64,000 bases of DNA from Desulfococcus multivorans (GTDB lineage: Bacteria; Desulfobacterota; Desulfobacteria; Desulfobacterales; Desulfococcaceae). The notes under the pieces are model-generated. The model did not search any database and was not told the origin of the DNA. It saw only the letters and a list, made by a program, of their open reading frames with translations. Where the stretch lies: contig NZ_CP015381.1 in assembly GCF_001854245.1 (NCBI RefSeq), forward strand, positions 2,763,001 through 2,827,000, read 5' to 3'. Below, one piece after another: positions 60,560-64,000 of this stretch (position 1 is the first letter of the stretch; each line of letters opens with the position of its first letter). The position numbers and the translations under genes were made by a program.

Positions 60560-61729
60560 TCAGGTGTAAAGGTGAACTTCCCGGCTGAGGCCGACATAAC
60601 CGGTCAGATCCGCCTGCCACTCCCGCGATAGATCCGCCGTCGGGACCTGCTGTTCAATCCGGCGTCGGAGCCTCCCATCTCCCAGGATGAGATCGATGGG
60701 CATACGCTCATGTTCATACTCGTAAGGCGGCGGTTTCCATTCGAAGTCGTCCCCATGGCATGCCAAAACGGCGCTAAGCAGCCTGAGGGTTGTATCGTAA
60801 GGCCGGTATGCAGTGGGTTCGGTTACGTGAATCTGAAATCCGCGACACACCCGGCCCGACCATTTGCTGGCAGTCGGCTCGAACCGACAGGGTCGAAGCA
60901 CTGCTCCGGGGGGATGCGCGCCGCCCAGAACATCGAAAAGCCGCTCCGTATCGAAATACGGTGCGCCGAACAACTCGAAAGGCTGGGTGGTGCCCCGGCC
61001 TTCCGATACATGGGTTCCTTCCCACACAACCTGACCCGGATAGACGAGCGCAGATTCGGGTGTCGGCAAGTTCGGGGAAGGCGCCACCCAGGGAAGCCCG
61101 GTATCGCGGTAGAGCATCCAACGCGCCCACCCTTCCATGGGAATGACCGTCAAATCGCAACCAATCCCGAAATGTTCGTTGAACAGGCGCGCCGTTTCAC
61201 CGATGGTCAGCCCATGGCGCATGGGGATGGGGTAACGTCCGACAAAGGATGCATATTCGGGAGACAGGATGTTCCCCTCGACGGCCATACCCCCCACGGG
61301 GTTGGGTCGATCGAGCACGACCACCCGCTTTCCCAGCCGCGCAGCCGTCTCCATGCAGTAGGACATGGTATAGATGAAGGTATAAACGCGGGTGCCGACA
61401 TCCTGAAGATCGATCAGGAGAACGTCGATGGGGTCCAACATCCCGGCCGTGGGAATTCGCGTTTCACCATAAAGGCTGAATACGGGAATGTTCAACATCG
61501 GATCGATCATATGATCCGACTCGATCATATTATCTTGTTTTTCAGCGAAAAATCCGTGCTGAGGCGAATAGAGGGCTTTCAGGTTTCCTGGAAACCGACG
61601 GTCGATCAATAGTCGGGCGTGCCGGAGTTTACCGTCGACGGAGGCGGGATTGCAGAGCAACCCCATTCTAGCGCCGGCAAGCCACCTCGGCGGGCATTCC
61701 AGAAAGCACTCGAGACCTGTACGTAGCAT
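60560..61729 (-). CDS. NamZ-type exo-beta-N-acetylmuramidase (DUF1343)
   Basis: A 389-residue protein of the DUF1343 family. Its characterised member NamZ of Bacillus releases MurNAc from the non-reducing end of peptidoglycan fragments. Landmarks are MGLLCNPASVDGKLRHARLL, LYSPQHGFFAEKQDNMI, VLLIDLQDVGTRVYTFIYTM, VVVLDRPNPVGGMAVEGNIL and SPNLPTPESALVYPG. There is no signal peptide at the ATG used, so it appears cytoplasmic, unlike the exported Bacillus enzyme. With the nearby MurU-AmgK fusion it would make a short route from imported muropeptide sugar to UDP-MurNAc. Confidence 0.85.
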   Translation of the reverse strand: MLRTGLECFLECPPRWLAGARMGLLCNPASVDGKLRHARLLIDRRFPGNLKALYSPQHGFFAEKQDNMIESDHMIDPMLNIPVFSLYGETRIPTAGMLDPIDVLLIDLQDVGTRVYTFIYTMSYCMETAARLGKRVVVLDRPNPVGGMAVEGNILSPEYASFVGRYPIPMRHGLTIGETARLFNEHFGIGCDLTVIPMEGWARWMLYRDTGLPWVAPSPNLPTPESALVYPGQVVWEGTHVSEGRGTTQPFELFGAPYFDTERLFDVLGGAHPPGAVLRPCRFEPTASKWSGRVCRGFQIHVTEPTAYRPYDTTLRLLSAVLACHGDDFEWKPPPYEYEHERMPIDLILGDGRLRRRIEQQVPTADLSREWQADLTGYVGLSREVHLYT

Positions 61730-61978
61730 ATTTCTCCTTTCTTTGACAAAATCGCCATATGGATTGGTGATGTTCCGCCGATGTCGGACGGCCGGTATCT
61801 TTCAAACACGCTTATGGGTCCTCAATGAATTATCTATTTGACAATACCATAAAATACAAGTACATTGTTCGACCACGCTGAGTTCATCCCATGCGTGGTC
61901 CTGTCTTTTCAGCGCACGGATCAGCGCCCGAGCGCAGATCTTGCTGAAGACATCATCTGAAACAATACCAATCGTAAT

Positions 61979-62701
61979 GTGAAGCATTTGAATATCCATC
62001 TCAGCGGCATCGTCATCATCGTCGGGAACTACGGCAGCGGAAAAACCGAAGTCGCCGTCAATCTCGCCGTCAACCAACGGCAGTCCGGTCGTCACGTCCG
62101 TATCGGAGATCTCGATCTTGTCAATCCCTATTTTCGAACGCGTGAGGCCAAGACCGCCCTTAACGACCTGGGCATCGATGTTGTCCTCCCACCGTCGGAA
62201 TATTTTCACGCGGATCTCCCCATCCTGACGCCGGCCATTGCCGGAATGATCCAGGCCCCCGGCCAACTTGTCATTCTGGATGCAGGTGGAGACGACGCCG
62301 GCGCGACGGTTCTCGCGGCATTGGCGGATCCGTTGCGGGGGAAAAATATCCGGATGCTTCAGGTGGTCAATCCTTTCAGACCGTTTACCCATACACTGGA
62401 GGGATGTCTTAAAATCAAAAAAGAAATTGAAATCGCATCGAAACTCAACGTCAACGGTATCATCGGCAACGCCAACCTCATTGACGATACCGTTGTTCAG
62501 GATATTTACGATGGATACGATTTCGTGAACACCTATGCAACGGAAAGCCGACTCCCCCTGGAATTCATTACCGCTCGGGAATCGTTGATTCCCGAACTTG
62601 ATTTAAGCCGCTTTTCTTGTCCAGTTCTCCCCATTTTAAGGCAACTTGTTCCCCCCTGGAAGACAGCCGCCACGATAGGATCCGGCCGTTTAAAAATATA
62701 G
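61979..62701 (+). CDS. P-loop NTPase of the CbiA/MinD-like type
   Basis: A 240-residue nucleotide-binding protein starting at a GTG, 60 bases before the ferredoxin gene. The P-loop is IIVGNYGSGKTEVAVNLAVN, the switch region IGDLDLVNPYFRTREAKTAL, and a Walker-B-like stretch LVILDAGGDDAGATVLAALA. The sequence looks like SIMIBI-class ATPases that mature or insert cofactors, and databases often label such proteins as CobQ/CbiA-like. Its place at the head of a 2-oxoacid:ferredoxin oxidoreductase operon suggests a helper role, but no specific function can be given. Confidence 0.75.
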   Translation: MKHLNIHLSGIVIIVGNYGSGKTEVAVNLAVNQRQSGRHVRIGDLDLVNPYFRTREAKTALNDLGIDVVLPPSEYFHADLPILTPAIAGMIQAPGQLVILDAGGDDAGATVLAALADPLRGKNIRMLQVVNPFRPFTHTLEGCLKIKKEIEIASKLNVNGIIGNANLIDDTVVQDIYDGYDFVNTYATESRLPLEFITARESLIPELDLSRFSCPVLPILRQLVPPWKTAATIGSGRLKI

Positions 62702-62760
62702 CTGCAGCGCGTGCGCTGCGGTTTGAGTCCCCCTAATCCAGCAAACAGGAGTCTTGAGGT

Positions 62761-62994
62761 ATGTCATATCGTCACGAAATCGACGCAGATCGCTGCAAAG
62801 GCTGCGGATTGTGCGTAAAATTCTGTCCCAAAAACGTCCTGGAAATTTCGGACAAGGTAAATTCAAAGGGCTATTTCCCTGCCTACCAGGCACGTCCCGA
62901 GGACTGCATCTTTTGTGCCATCTGCTGCACCATGTGCCCCGACGTGGCCATTACCATCAGCGAAACGGCGGAAGCGGCCGAATCTAAAGAATAA
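62761..62994 (+). CDS. 2[4Fe-4S] ferredoxin-type subunit of a 2-oxoacid oxidoreductase
   Basis: A 77-residue protein with two cluster-binding motifs, CKGCGLCVKFCPK and CIFCAICCTMCPD. It is the delta (ferredoxin) subunit that passes electrons from the catalytic subunits to free ferredoxin. Twelve bases separate it from the next gene, the alpha subunit. The RBS before the ATG is weak (TCTTGAGGT). Confidence 0.9.
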   Translation: MSYRHEIDADRCKGCGLCVKFCPKNVLEISDKVNSKGYFPAYQARPEDCIFCAICCTMCPDVAITISETAEAAESKE

Positions 62995-63005
62995 TGGAGG
63001 AAGAT

Positions 63006-64000
63006 ATGAGTAAAGTACTCATGAAAGGAAACGAAGCCATCGGAGAGGCCGCCATCCGGGCCGGGTGCTTGAATTATTTCGCATATCCCATTACGCCCCA
63101 GTCGGAGGTCGCCGAATATCTCTCCAAGCGAATGCCCGAAGTCGGCGGGGTTTTTCTTCAAGGAGAGAGCGAAGTCGCTGTCGGTTACATGCTCTTCGGT
63201 GCATCCGGCTGCGGTGAAAGGGTTTTCACGACTTCGTCCAGCCCGGGCATCAGTCTGATGAGCGAAGCCATCAGTTACATCGCCGGCGCTCAGTGCCCCG
63301 TGGTTTTCGTCAATATCATCCGCGGCGGGCCGGGATTGGGCGGCATTCTGCCGTCTCAGGGAGATTATTTCCAGGCCGTCAAGGGCGGCGGTCACGGTGA
63401 CTACCGAATGCTCGTCATGGCCCCGGCCAGCGTCCAGGAAGCGGTCGAAATGGTGATGGAGGCGTTTCCCCTGGCTGAAAAATACCGTAACCCCGTCATG
63501 ATTCTGGGGGACGGACTTATCGGCCAGATGATGGAACCGGTTGAATTCCCGGAACATCTGGCGACAAAGCCATCCAACAAGGATGCATGGGCCACAAACG
63601 GCATGAGCACCCGCAACAGTGATAAAAGCAACCTCGTCAAATCCCTCTATCTCGATCCGAAGGCTCTCAACGACCACAATCTTTTGCTCAAATCCAAATA
63701 CGATCGGATGCGCTGCGAAGAAGTCCGCTACGAGGCCTACAACACCGAAGGCGATTACGGCCTTTTGATCGTGAGCTACGGCACCATGAGCCGCGTCTGC
63801 AGGACGGCCATCGACAACCTCAAGGCGCAGGGTATCGAGGTGGGAATGATTCGCCCCAAGACGCTCTTCCCGTTTCCCGAAAAGGAGATTCTCGACGCGG
63901 CGTCCCGTGAAAGCTGTGGTATGGTACTCTCCATCGAGATGAGCATGGGACAGATGGTGGAAGACGTCGACCGATGCGTCAAGGGAAGGCGGCCGGTCAA
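63006..64000 (+). CDS. 2-oxoacid:ferredoxin oxidoreductase alpha subunit (VorB/KorA type), cut by window end
   Basis: The first 331 codons are present and the frame runs off the window. The start MSKVLMKGNEAIGEAAIRAG with GGAGGAAGAT upstream, YPITPQSEVAEYL, FTTSSSPGISLMSEAISYIA, IRGGPGLGGILPSQGDYFQA and VSYGTMSRVCRTAI are typical of the VorB/KorA subunit of 2-oxoisovalerate or 2-oxoglutarate:ferredoxin oxidoreductases. The beta (thiamine) and gamma subunits should follow outside the window. The CoA-dependent oxidation of a 2-oxoacid produces reduced ferredoxin, useful for benzoyl-CoA ring reduction or biosynthesis. Confidence 0.92.
   Translation, partial: MSKVLMKGNEAIGEAAIRAGCLNYFAYPITPQSEVAEYLSKRMPEVGGVFLQGESEVAVGYMLFGASGCGERVFTTSSSPGISLMSEAISYIAGAQCPVVFVNIIRGGPGLGGILPSQGDYFQAVKGGGHGDYRMLVMAPASVQEAVEMVMEAFPLAEKYRNPVMILGDGLIGQMMEPVEFPEHLATKPSNKDAWATNGMSTRNSDKSNLVKSLYLDPKALNDHNLLLKSKYDRMRCEEVRYEAYNTEGDYGLLIVSYGTMSRVCRTAIDNLKAQGIEVGMIRPKTLFPFPEKEILDAASRESCGMVLSIEMSMGQMVEDVDRCVKGRRPV

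Noticed and set aside
1-64000. CRISPR array, tRNA or rRNA genes
   Set aside because: I saw no regularly spaced short repeats, no cloverleaf with a CCA-type end and no rRNA sequence. A covariance-model scan was not possible here.

Overview
This 64-kb window looks like the chromosome of a strictly anaerobic, aromatic- and fatty-acid-oxidising member of the Desulfobacterota. The closest match I can argue for is Desulfococcus multivorans or a near relative. The main evidence is a ring-opening hydrolase of the BamA/Oah type, a dienoyl-CoA hydratase, a benzoate-CoA ligase, and a glutaryl-CoA dehydrogenase with Arg87 and Val366 (the signature published for the non-decarboxylating enzyme of D. multivorans) next to genes for a Na+-pumping glutaconyl-CoA decarboxylase. 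Ferredoxin-linked 2-oxoacid oxidoreductases, a TRAP transporter and many acyl-CoA enzymes fit the same lifestyle. No rRNA, tRNA or CRISPR array was seen.

Layout. (1) 0.3-16.9 kb, + strand: a beta-oxidation island with an acyl-CoA synthetase, a large acyl-CoA dehydrogenase, two thiolases, two stand-alone 3-hydroxyacyl-CoA dehydrogenases, two almost identical copies of a dehydrogenase-hydratase fusion, two acetate-transporter-family genes plus a broken third, an IclR regulator on the opposite strand, and decayed IS fragments. (2) 17.0-24.1 kb, - strand: two cytoplasmic histidine kinases, a response regulator and a TRAP transporter whose genes are split by a dead transposase fragment. (3) 24.7-34.2 kb, - strand: iorA-iorB-ACT protein-PanE-like reductase-HgdC-like activator-HgdB/BcrB-like protein-two CoA ligases. 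This is a candidate route for 2-oxoacids, perhaps from aromatic amino acids. (4) 34.7-38.8 kb: an IS630 relic, a CoA-transferase fused to an acetyltransferase, and an M24 peptidase. (5) 38.9-55.3 kb, + strand: the lower benzoyl-CoA pathway (dch, oah, SDR, thiolase with Zn-ribbon partner), an isochorismatase-like hydrolase, a sensor kinase and sigma54 activator, then an operon of benzoate-CoA ligase, glutaryl-CoA dehydrogenase, glutaconyl-CoA decarboxylase subunits, dodecin and a transporter. (6) 55.4-64 kb: a MurU-AmgK fusion with PlsB, a NamZ-type muramidase, and the start of a 2-oxoacid:ferredoxin oxidoreductase operon.

How it fits together. Benzoate would be activated at 47.6 kb. The ring reductase is not in the window. 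Dch and Oah hydrate and open the ring, the SDR and thiolase shorten the C7 chain to glutaryl-CoA, and glutaryl-CoA is oxidised without losing CO2. The decarboxylation energy is then stored as a Na+ gradient. A perfect -24/-12 promoter and an upstream inverted repeat lie directly after the sigma54 activator gene, so the regulatory circuit can be read from the sequence. A second regulatory layer is suggested by a shared sigma70-type promoter (TTGACA-N17-TAAAT) found at several places, two of them with a long, related leader.
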